From assembly GCA_024529925.1 (NCBI GenBank), contig JAFEUB010001418.1, forward strand, positions 62,001 through 126,000: a DNA stretch of 64,000 bases, in the 5' to 3' direction. Below, one piece after another: positions 38,090-49,100 of the stretch. The notes under the pieces were generated by a model, which ran no database searches, was not told where the DNA came from, and was given only the letters and a program-made list of their open reading frames with translations. The position numbers and the translations under genes are program-made. This stretch comes from Ophthalmolycus amberensis. Its lineage: Eukaryota > Chordata > Actinopteri > Perciformes > Zoarcidae. Position 1 is the stretch's first letter. Each line of letters opens with the position of its first letter.

Positions 38090-39788
38090 CAGTGGTGGGC
38101 CGTCAGGGCCAGCTAAGCCTTCTCTGCTGGCCGAAACAGAATCACAAAGTTATAGCTATTTTATAATTTAATAATAAAGATTCAGCCCCTATTTCTCTAT
38201 GCTATGCTATGCTAACCTGAGGACGCCGAACGTGTTGAACCCGGAACAATAACAAAAAACAGCTGCGGCCGAACATTCCCGGCATTCCGAACGTTCCCGG
38301 CATTCCGAATGTTCCCGGCATTCCGAACGTTCCCGGCATTCCCGAACGCTGGAAACGCCGGAACGTGGGGAATGCCGGGAATGCCGGGAATGCCGGGAAT
38401 GCCGGGAACGTTCGGCAACGCCGGGAACGTTCGGAACGCCGAGAACGTTCGGAACGCCGGGAACGTCCGGAACGCCGTTCTTCAATGTGTAGAACGTTCG
38501 GAACGCTGGGAATGTTCGGAACGCCGGGAACGTTCGGAACGCCGGAGCAGGCATTCCCGACGTTCCCGGCGTTCCGAACGTTCCCGGCATTCCGAACGTT
38601 CTACACGTTGAAGAACGTTGGGAACGCCGGGAACGTTCGGAACGCCGAGAACGTTCGGAACGCCGGGAACGTCCGGAACGCCGTTCTTCAATGTGTAGAA
38701 CGTTCGGAACGCTGGGAATGTTCGGAACGCCGGGAACGTTCGGAACGCCGGAGCAGGCATTCCCGACGTTCCCGGCGTTCCGAACGTTCCCGCCATTCCG
38801 AACGTTCTACACGTTGAAGAACGTTGGGAACGCCGGGAACGTCCGGAACGCCGGGAACATTCGCAACGTTCGGAACGTTCGGAACGCTGGGAACGCTGGA
38901 ACGTTCGGAACGTCCTTTTGAACCCGGAACAATAACAAAAAACAGCTGGGGCCGGCGTTCCCAACGTTTGGCGTTCCCAACGTTCGGAACATTGGGAACG
39001 GCGAACGTTGGGAACGGCGAACGTTGGGAACGCCGGCCCCAGCTGTTTTTTGTTATTGTTCCGGGTTCAAAAGGTCACACATCCCGTTGTCTGTTACATC
39101 AGAATCAGACTCAGAATCAGCTTTATTGGCCATGTATGCGTACATGGAATATGTCTCCGGTTTCCACTCCGCTCTCAATGTACATACAATAGGCTACACT
39201 ATTTTACAATAAACAAAAATATATAAGAATAAAAAAGGGCAGCAAAAAAGTAGAAGTATTTTAAAATCAAGTATGTTTCTCTGGCATTTATAGTTTTCTA
39301 CTGTACCAAAACGTACCGAACCGTGGCTCCACTGTATCGTACCGAACCGAACCGTGAATTTTGTGAACCGTTACACCCCTATAAATAAGTATAAATATAT
39401 CCCAAAAAAAGTGCATATATATAATACAGTAGTGCAAACAGAGGTAATAGTGCAATATTATTTATTGTTCATGAGAGTGACAGACAGTGGAAAGAAGCTG
39501 TTCCTGTGTCTGGTGGTTTTGGCGTACAGAGCTCTGTAGCGCTTACCAGAGGGGAGGAGTTGGAACAGCTTGTGTCCAGGGTGTGAGGGGTCTGCAGTGA
39601 TCTTTCACTGAACCCAGTCCACCGAAAACATTATATTTCCCACAATTTAAGCTTCTGCATTTTCCAAATGCACTAGTATTATTCAAACTTATTGTTCGGT
39701 TCGTAAGCCTCGTACCAAACGGTTTAATACAAATAACCGTAGCTCACAGCACAGACGGCCCAGGTATAAAATGCACGGCCCGCCACTG
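38090..39788. mobile_element. hAT-type element carrying a GC-rich palindromic array
   Basis: The termini are CAGTGGTGGGCCGT (left) and, in reverse complement, CAGTGGCGGGCCGT (right). A perfect 8-bp target duplication GATTTTAT flanks it at 38082-38089 and 39789-39796. Inside lie the GC-rich array (about 38263-39040) and pieces resembling other fish repeats: a segment with AATCAGCTTTATTGGCCA near 39115, another around 39480-39600, and a segment with repeated ACCGAACCG motifs near 39310-39370 that may be the end of another DNA element. No transposase frame is present, so this is a composite non-autonomous insertion. Confidence 0.88.
38263..39040. repeat. GC-rich 9/18-bp satellite with 206-bp higher-order repeat and inverted arms
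   Basis: Short units of the type GGAACGTTC / GGAACGCCG alternate on both strands and are themselves nearly palindromic (CCGAACGTTCGG). A higher-order period of 206 bp is visible: the same junction begins at 38477 and 38683. A near-perfect inverted repeat centred near 38995 extends outward into ACAATAACAAAAAACAGCTG sequences on both sides (about 38920-39070), and a direct copy of that flank occurs near 38240. Open frames here are repeat artefacts. Confidence 0.9.
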
Positions 39789-40102
39789 GATTTTATGCTT
39801 TATAGACTTTTATCCATCCATAAAGGAATGCACTTATCAAAGAAGTGTGGACAACATGAATTTACTTTTCTTTCTGCTGACAACCTGTTTGCTTCTTACC
39901 ATCTTGTTACTTATTAATGTGCAGGAGGCTGTGCAGCCTGTGTGCAGGAATGTGCACATCCTTCTGTTGATGCGTCTCTAAGGTAACTGAGCAGAGCGCC
40001 ACACCAGCAGCCTGTTATTCAGCACTCAGCGTTTTATTACAGAGCTACATTGAAGTTGACATATTAGAACATTAGAACCTCAAAGCGTGCGCGAGAAGAA
40101 CA

Positions 40103-43100
40103 ATGTCGACCCCTCACTCGGTGAAGCGGTGGCAGCTCAGCGGGACGGACTACGAACCGCAGCGAGGCCGCAGCCTGCAGTCCGGAACCCGTTTCAGCAC
40201 CTGGACCCCCCTGAACAACAGGACGAGCAACCTGCAGGTCAGGACGAACCCACGCTCGAGGCCTGAAACACTGCCCAGTGAGCATTTTTCGGTTGAATAG
40301 ACGTCTAAAAGGCGTCTACGCCCGACGTTGAAAAGACGGTCAGAATTGGTTCAAAAGTGAAAGTTTTTTCGCCAACTATTTGTAGACGTTGAAAAGACGT
40401 TGAAGCTTAGACCAGATTTAAACGTGATTTGCAATACTATAATTTTTCGTCCTCTACATTGTGCTAATACTAATATATCATGATTTAGAGGCTTACTAAG
40501 AAACCACATCCACATTTATCAGTTGAAAGCCAGTATTGGACATCACGTTGATATCTGGTCTAAACGTGAGCGTTGAATCAACGTCTACAAATAGTCGGCT
40601 AAAAACCTTTCACTTTTCACCGTGTTTTAACCGTGTATTCAACCTCACCGTGATTTAACCGTGTATTCAACCTCACCGTGTTTTAACCGCGTATTCAACG
40701 CCGAAATGCTTACAGTGCTTCTGGGTATATAACACATCAACAGTTTCCACTTACAGGACAAAAGACCAAGTGACACAGCAACAGTTCATTTGTATTTATT
40801 AAAGCACAATATAAATATAACAATGTTCTTTATATAAAAACATAATCTCCTTTTCCTTCTTTAAATGTCGTTTTCAAAGCCACACAGGAGCCTGTTTCAG
40901 GAGATCTGCCATATTTTCAAGCTGGACATCTGTAAATAAAACAAGTATTAGAAAAACATATTGACTTAGACCAGTTTTGAACGTCTCTACACCGGAGACC
41001 ATAGACGTGTCTTCAACGGAACGATGCTGACCTGGATATTACACAATATTGTTTATATATTGCCATAACCCAAACAACAATGTTTTGACCATGATCGTAT
41101 TAGTACAGCACATTAACTAACACACATGTCTACTGTTTACAGTTCGTAACATGCTGACGCTACATGCTAACAAGCTATCAGCCTCGCCCGCATGATGAGC
41201 ATAACATGATAGCAGTGGTGTATAGTAACGAAGTAGAAATACTTCGTTACTGTACTTAAGTAGTTTTTTTGGGTATCTGTACTTTACTTTACTACTTATA
41301 TTTCTATTTACTTTTACTTTTACTTCACTACATTTTGCAAAGAAAACCGATACTTTTACTCCGATACATTTCCCCTGAAACCTTCGTTACTCGCTACAAA
41401 ATCAAATCTATCTTTAGAAACAAAATGAATCATGAGACCAGCGTCGGGGACTGTGGTGGAACACAGACTGCAAGCAAGCAGGTTTGGTGAATCAGTGGTC
41501 CTAGCAGCAAGTTAAATCATTGGTTAGTCACGTTAATGCGCTATTGCAAACAAGTGCTCTCAAAGCCGCGGTGTTTTGATTCCCAGTGATGCCCAGGATG
41601 CTACATGCTATAAGCTAGCGAGCGACTACATGAGTAGAATTCCACTCTACGATGACTGATTTCATGATGGAAGCAGAAATGGAAGCACCTGCTACTCCCG
41701 CAACAAACTACGGTGGTGACGAAGACCAACACCCGTGGATCGCTAGCGAGTTAGTGAGCTGAGGAAGTGTTGACAGTTGTGCAGCACTTGTTGGCTAACG
41801 TTAGCTGTAGCTATATACACGGATTGACAGGAGCCGCGAGAGCGCAGCATTCGGGGAATCCTTCGCAGCTGTGCGCAAGCTGTCTGTGACGCTGAACACA
41901 CCTCTACCTGCCTCAGCGGCCTGTGAAAGGCTATTTAGCATCGCAGGACTAGTCTTCAGCCCAAGAAGAGCGAGACTGAATTCTCCATTTTGAAGATGAA
42001 CAGGACATGTTTCAGTTTCAAGTACGGTAATGACTGTGTTGCTGCTTTAGTATTGATCATGTTTTGATATTTGAGTCATGTTGTGGATGATCAGATGGAG
42101 TTATGATGGCAGCAGTCGCCCAATTGCAGATTCAGCTTGAGCAAAACCTTTTCCCATTGTGTTCAAATCAGGCCCATAGGAGTTTACAAGACAGGTGTCC
42201 TTTCTCTAAACACTGACCTGATGCATCAAGTGGATATGTTTTGCTGAACATAATATTATGCATTTGTCCTCTACATCCTCTAGTCTAATGAGCAGACTTA
42301 TAAACGCACTGTTACAACTCCTTCATAGTGTCATATTGCTTTTCGGAGAATTATGATGATAAGTTCATAGTAGATGCAAAAGTATACTTATGTACAATAT
42401 ATTATGTTGAACATTGTTGCTCCTGCATGGATCACAGCCAACCCAATTATGTTCAACACAGCTCCATGTCCTTGGTCATGGAGCCACAGCACTTAAAAGA
42501 ATAAACTTCATAATTCTCAAAATTCTGACCCTTTGCTTTTTTATTAACAGCATTTACTTGTACTTTTACTTCCAATGAACAGGTTATGATGTTCATTTAA
42601 TGTTCAGGTTATGATGTACATTTAATATCAGAAAATTACTTTTGATACTTAAGTACTTTTGTACTTAAGTACAATAAATATCAGATACTTTAAGACTTTT
42701 ACTCAAGTAGTATTCTAATAGGTGACTTTTTACTTTTACTTGAGTAGTTTTCCAGTAAGGTATCTTTACTTTTACTCAAGTATGGCTTTTGAGTACTTTA
42801 TACACCACTGCATGATAGTAATGGTATGGTAATGATATTTCGGTTTGTAATACTGGAATGAAGTAAGGCAAGGCAAGGCAAGTTTATTTGTACAGCACAT
42901 TTCAACAACAAGGTAATTCAAAGTGCTTCACATAAAACCATTAAAAGCATCAAAACACAAGGCAAAAGAAAAGGAGATTTCAAAAACAATTAAAAAATTA
43001 AAAAACAGTGTAAGAAATAAAATTCAGTAGTAAAATGCAGAAATGCAGGAAATTGATTAATATATTAATTGAATGTGGTTCAATTAAAGGCAGCAGCAAA

Positions 43101-46100
43101 CAGAAAAGTCTTCAGTCTTGATTTAAATGAGCTGAGGGTCTCAGCAGACCTGCAGCTTTCTGGGACTTTGTTCCAGATATGTGGAGCACAAAAACTGAAC
43201 GCTGCTTTTCCATGTTTAGTTCTGACTCTGGGAACAGAAAGTAGACCGGTCCCAGACGACCTGAGGGGTCGGGATGGTTCATAAGGTAGCAGCAGATCGG
43301 AGATGTATTTTGGTCCCAAACCATTCAGTGCTTTGTAAACCAACAGCAGGATTTTAAAGTCAATTCTTTGTTGGACAGGAAGCCAGTGCAAAGACCTCAG
43401 AACTGGAGTGATGTGGTCCACCCTCCTGGTCTTAGTGAGGACTCGAGCTGCAGCGTTCTGAATCAGCTGCAGCTTTCTGACGGATTTTTTACAGAGACCT
43501 GTAAACACACCGTTACAGTAGTCCAGTCTGCTGAAGATAAATGCGTGGACAAGTTTTTCCAAATCCTGTTGAGACATAAGTCCTCTAATCCTTGATATAT
43601 TCTTCAGGTGATAGTAGGCTGATTTTGTAATTGTCTTGATATGGCTGTTCAGGTTGAGGTCTGAATCCATAACTACACCTAGATTTCTGGCTTGGTTTGT
43701 GGGTTTTAACATCATTGACTGAAGCTGAGCGGTGATTTTCAATTGTTCGTCCTTGGTACCAAAAACAATTACTTCTGTTTTATCTTTGTTTAATTGAAGA
43801 AAATTCTGGCACATCCAGTTGTTGATTTGTTCAATGCAGTTACCCAGCCCTTGTATGGGATTACCCAGTGAGCACTAACCCGGATTTCAACGTTGATTTC
43901 TGGTTGAAAAAGCGTTGATATGGGGTCTGAACGTCTAAGACGTATTTTAACCGTCTTTTGAACCGGCTAAATTACGGTTACAATATCAACGTGTCACAAA
44001 ACACCAATTTGTTTTAAAATATTGATGGTTTGTTCAGTTGTAGGTTGAAAGAGACGCGATTTTGGTTACTTTAAACGTATTTCTCCAAAATCATATTACG
44101 CTGTCCGTTCATATGTGGTCTACACGAAGACGTTATTTCAACGCATTCAATGTCTCATATAAAACGTCGTAAATATGGAACTATAGACTGTGTGCTGTCC
44201 ACAAGAAGCTCACAGGACATCATAATGAGAGCAGAGCACATTATGTCTGTATATGTTCACTAAAATACAACTCAGTGTTTACTGCTGGAATACGCATGCG
44301 CACGGACTCTGCATTGTTCTAAGTTAGAGGCTGGAAACACGACAAGGTTTGAGCTAGCTAGCTCTTACTGAGTGATGAGGAATTGAACGAGCTGATGGAA
44401 TAAACGAGGCTTCACGCTAACGACGTACTCTGTAAGTACTTGAACTACTTTATTCCAGTATTGCAAACCGAAATATTATTACCATACCATTAATATCATG
44501 TTATGATCATCATGCGGGCGAGGCTGCTAGCTTGTTAGCATGTAGCGTTAGCAGGTTACGAACAGTAAACCTAAACAGTAAACAGTAGACATGTGTGTTA
44601 GTTAATGTACTGTACTAACGTTAATAGATCATGGTCAAAACATTGTTGTTTGGGTTATGGCAATATATAAACAATATTGTGTAATATCCAGGTCAGCATC
44701 GTTCCGTTGAAGACACGTTTAAAAGACGTCTATGGTCTCCGGTGAAGAGGTTCAAAACTGGTCTAAGCCCAGTGAGCATTTTTCGGTTGAATAGACGTTT
44801 AAAAGACGTCTACGCCCGACGTTGAAAAGACGTTCAGAATTGGTTCAAAAGTGAAAGTTTTTTCGCCGACTATTTGTAGACGTTGATTCAACGTTGAAGC
44901 TTAGACCAGATTTAAACGTGATTTGCAATACTACAATTGTTCGTCCTCTACATTGTGCTAATACTAATATATCATGATTTAGAGGCTTACTAAGAAACCA
45001 CATCCACATTTATCAGTTGAAAGCCAGTATTGGACATCACGTTGATATCTGGTCTAAACGTGAGCGTTGAATCAACGTCTACAAATAGTCGGCTAAAAAC
45101 CTTTCACTTTTCACCGTGTATTCAACGCCGAAATGCTTACAGTGCTTCTGGGTATATAACACATCAACAGTTTCCACTTACAGGACAAAAGACCAAGTGA
45201 CACAGTAACAGTTAATTTGTATTTATTAAAGCACAATATAAATATAACAATGTTCTTTATATAAAAACATAATCTCCTTTTCCTTCTTTAAATGTCGTTT
45301 TCAAAGCCACACAGGAGCCTGTTTCAGGAGATCTGCCATATTTTCAAGCTGGACATCTGTAAATAAAACAAGTATTAGAAAAACATATTGACTTAGACCA
45401 GTTTTGAACCTCTTCACCGGAGACCATAGACGTGTCTTCAACGGAACGATGCTGACCTGGATATTACACAATATTGTTTATATATTGCCATAACCCAAAC
45501 AACAATGTTTTGACCATGATCGTATTAACGTTCGTACAGTACATTAACTAACACACATGTCTACTGTTTACTGTCTAGGTTTACTGTTCGCAACATGCAA
45601 CGCTACATGCTAACAAGCTAGCAGCCTCGCCCGCATGATGAGCATAACATGATAGTAATGGTATGGTAATGATATTTCGGTTTGCAATACTGGAATAAAG
45701 TAGTTCAAGTACTTACAGAGTACGTCGTTAGCGTGAAGCCTCGTTTATTCCATCAGCTCGTTCAATTCCTCATCACTCAGTAAGAGCTAGCTAGCTCAAA
45801 CCTTGTCGTGTTTCCAGTCATCTCTAACTCAGAAAAATGCAGAGTCCGTGCGCATGCGTATTCCAGCAGGAAACACAGAGTTGTATTTTAATGAACACAT
45901 ACAGACATAATGTGCTCTGCTCTCATTATGATGTCCTGTGAGCTTCTTGTGGACAGCACACAGTCTATAGTTCCATATTTACGACGTTTTATATGAGACA
46001 TTGAATGCGTTGAAATGACGTCTTCGTGTAGACCACATATGAACGGACAGCGTAATATGATTTTGGAGAAATACGTTTAAAGTAACCAAAATCGCGTCTC

Positions 46101-49100
46101 TTTCAACCTACAACTGAACAAACCATCAATATTTTAAAACAAATTGGTGTTTTGTGACACGTTGATATTGTCACCGTAATTTAGCCGGTTCAAAAGACGG
46201 TTAAAATATGTCTTAGACGTTCAGACCCCATATCAACGCTTTTTCAACCAGAAATCAACGTTGAAATCCGGGTTAGTGCTCACTGGGACATCAACAGTTT
46301 CCACTTACAGGACAAAAGACCAAGTGACACAGCAACAGTTCATTTGTATTTATTAAAGCACAATATAAATATAACAATGTTCTTTATATAAAAACATAAT
46401 CTCCTTTTCCTTCTTTAAATGTCGTTTTCAAAGCCACACAGGAGCCGGTTTCAGGAGATCTGCCATATTTTCAAGCTGGACATCTGTAAATAAAACAAGT
46501 ATTAGAAAAACATATTGACTTAGACCAGTTTTGAACGTCTCTACACCGGAGACCATAGACGTGTCTTCAACGGAACGATGCTGACCTGGATATTACACAA
46601 TATTGTTTATATATTTCCATAACCCAAACAACAATGTTTTGACCATGATCGTATTAACGTTCATACAGTACATTAACTAACACACATGTCTACTGTTTAC
46701 TGTCTAGGTTTACTGTTCGCAACATGCTAACGCTACATGCTAACAAGCTAGCAGCCTCGCCCGCACGATGAGCATAACATGATATTAATGGTATGGTAAT
46801 GATATTTCGGTTTGCAATACTGGAATAAAGTAGTTCAAGTACTTACAGAGTACGTCGTTAGCGTGAAGCCTCGTTTATTCCATCAGCTCGTTCAATTCCT
46901 CATCACTCAGTAAGAGCTAGCTAGCTCAAACCTTGTCGTGTTTCCAGCCTCTAACTCAGAAAAATGCAGAGTCCGTGCGCATGCGTATTCCAGCAGGAAA
47001 CACAGAGTTGTATTTTAATAACACATACAGACATAATGTGCTCTGCTCTCATTATGATGTCCTGTGAGCTTCTTGTGGACAGCACACAGTCTATAGTTCC
47101 ATATTTACGACGTTTTATATGAGACATTGAATGCGTTGAAATGACGTCTTCGTGTAGACCACATATGAACGGACAGCGTAATATGATTTTGGAGAAATAC
47201 GTTTAAAGTAACCAAAATCGCGTCTCTTTCAACCTACAACTGAACAAACCATCAATATTTTAAAACAAATTGGTGTTTTGTGACACGTTGATATTGTAAC
47301 CGTAATTTAGCCGGTTCAAAAGACGGTTAAAATACGTCTTAGACGTTCAGACCCCATATCAACGCTTTTTCAACCAGAAATCAACGTTGAAATCCGGGTT
47401 AGTGCTCACTGGGAGTCGATATGTTTTTTAATACTTGTTTTATTTACAGATGTCCAGCTTGAAAATATGGCAGATCTCCTGAAACAGGCTCCTGTGTGGC
47501 TTTTAAAACGACATTTAAAGAAGGAAAAGGAGATTATGTTTTTATATAAAGAACATTGTTATATTTATATTGTGCTTTAATAAATACAAATGAACTGTTG
47601 CTGTGTCACTTGGTCTTTTGTCCTGTAAGTGGAAACTGTTGATGTGTTATATACCCAGAAGCACTGTAAGCATTTCGGCGTTGAATACACGGTGAAAAGT
47701 GAAAGGTTTTTAGCCGACTATTTGTAGACGTTGATTCAACGCTCACGTTTAGACCAGATATCAACGTGATGTCCAATACTGGCTTTCAACTGATAAATGT
47801 GGATGTGGTTTCTTAGTAAGCCTCTAAATCATGATATATTAGTATTAGCACAATGTAGAGGACGAACAATTATAGTATTGCAAATCACGTTTAAATCTGG
47901 TCTAAGCTTCAACGTTGAATCAACGTCTACAAATAGTCGGCGAAAAAACTTTCACTTTTGAACCAATTCTGAACGTCTTTTCAACGTCGGGCGTAGACGT
48001 CTTTTAAACGTCTATTCAACCGAAAAATGCTCACTGGGTATAGTCCCCTGGTGACATAGTTATGTAGATTTGTGTGTCGTCTGCATAATTATGATAACAC
48101 ACTTTGTTGTTTTCCATAATCTGAGCTAGTGGAAGCATGTAGTTCAAGTACTTACAGAGTGTATCGTTAGCGTGAAGCCTCGTTTATTCCGTCAGCTCGT
48201 TGACTTCGCTCATGAACTCAGTAAGCTCTAGCTAGCTAGCTCAAATAGTGCCGTGTTTGTTTCCAGCCAGCCTCTACCTTAGCAGAAAATTGCACAGAGT
48301 CCGTGCGCATGCGTATTCCAGCAGTAAACACAGAGTTGTATTTTAGTGAACATATACAGACATAATGTGCTCTGCTCTCATTATGATGTCCTGGGAGCTT
48401 CTTGTTGACAGCACACAGTCTATAGTTCCATATTTACGACGTTTTATATGAGACATTGAATGCGTTGAAATAACGTCTTCGTGTAGACCACATATGAACG
48501 GACAGCGTAATATGATTTTGGAGAAATACGTTTAAAGTAACCAAAATCGCGTCTCTTTCAACCTACAACTGAACAAACCATCAATATTTTAAAACAAATT
48601 GGTGTTTTGTGACACGTTGATATTGTAACCGTAATTTAGCCGGTTCAAAAGACGGTTAAAATACGTCTTAGACGTTCAGACCCCATATCAACGCTTTTTC
48701 AACCAGAAATCAACGTTGAAATCTGGGTTAGTGCTCACTGGGTGTTGTTAAATTAGATTTCTTTCTATTTATAACCAGCAGATGGCAGGGAACACCACGT
48801 TATTTCACTGTGCAGCATATATGAGACTGTCAGATTTAAATTATCCGTTTTAATATGAAGTAACAGTTTAGCTGGCCAATTAGCCTGATTGCAAACAGGT
48901 GCACAAACCGACTGAAAGTCCCTCTCGTTATGCTTCCGGTCGCACTACAGAATATATATTATTGACGTTAAGGTAACGTCATTATTTTATCATTCAGTTG
49001 CATATTGTGAATTGTGTGCAGAGGTGGTTTGAGGCGTCCCGTGTCCTGCAGTAAATGCATACAGGAAAAGGCACGTTGCAACTTACTGAACTATTAAGGG

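Larger units (their letters stand above)
43864..48038 (-). mobile_element. Reverse-oriented CCCAGTGAGCA element inserted in the L2 copy
   Basis: It begins CCCAGTGAGCACTAACCCGG at 43864 and ends AATGCTCACTGGG at 48038, so it is inverted relative to the outer element. A TA repeat flanks it (43862-43863, 48039-48040). Its own parts are 43864-44767 and 47416-48038; together they rebuild one full copy. It is interrupted by the unit at 44768-47413. Confidence 0.88.
42866..48138 (-). mobile_element. L2-type LINE fragment split in two by a later insertion
   Basis: The right-hand part of the coding region lies at 42866-43863 (reverse strand, ORF about 43080-43814, 244 residues; motifs LGVVMDSDLNLNSHI, FSRLDYCNGV, LHWLPVQQRI). 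The preceding part lies across the nested insertion at 48041-48138 and contains the reverse-transcriptase box YADDTQIY. Removing 43864-48038 and one TA copy restores a continuous frame across the junction. The 3' tail with AAGGCAAGGCAAGG abuts the outer element at 42866. The L2 is 5'-truncated and flanked by a 3-bp GTA repeat. It is a decayed, non-functional copy. Confidence 0.9.
40274..48742 (+). mobile_element. Outer CCCAGTGAGCA element, interrupted by other insertions
   Basis: The element begins CCCAGTGAGCATTTTTCGG at 40274 and ends TTAGTGCTCACTGGG at 48742. It is bounded by TG on both sides (40272-40273, 48743-48744). Its own sequence is 40274-41212, 42811-42865 and 48139-48742; the rest is later insertions. 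It lies in ect2l intron 1, only 36 bp past exon 1. Near 40610-40700 it has extra copies of a short unit containing ACCGTG-TTCAAC that are absent from the copy at 44768. Confidence 0.88.

Noticed and set aside
38207..38964. Frames of 100-160 residues on both strands with FRTFPAFRT-like repeats
   Set aside because: All frames stay open because of the short-period GC array; they are repeat artefacts, not genes.
38263..39040. Possible CRISPR-like array
   Set aside because: Units are contiguous without unique spacers, and the host is a vertebrate; this is satellite DNA.
43069..43284. Plus-strand frame opposite the LINE
   Set aside because: It is the antisense of the L2 reverse-transcriptase fragment.
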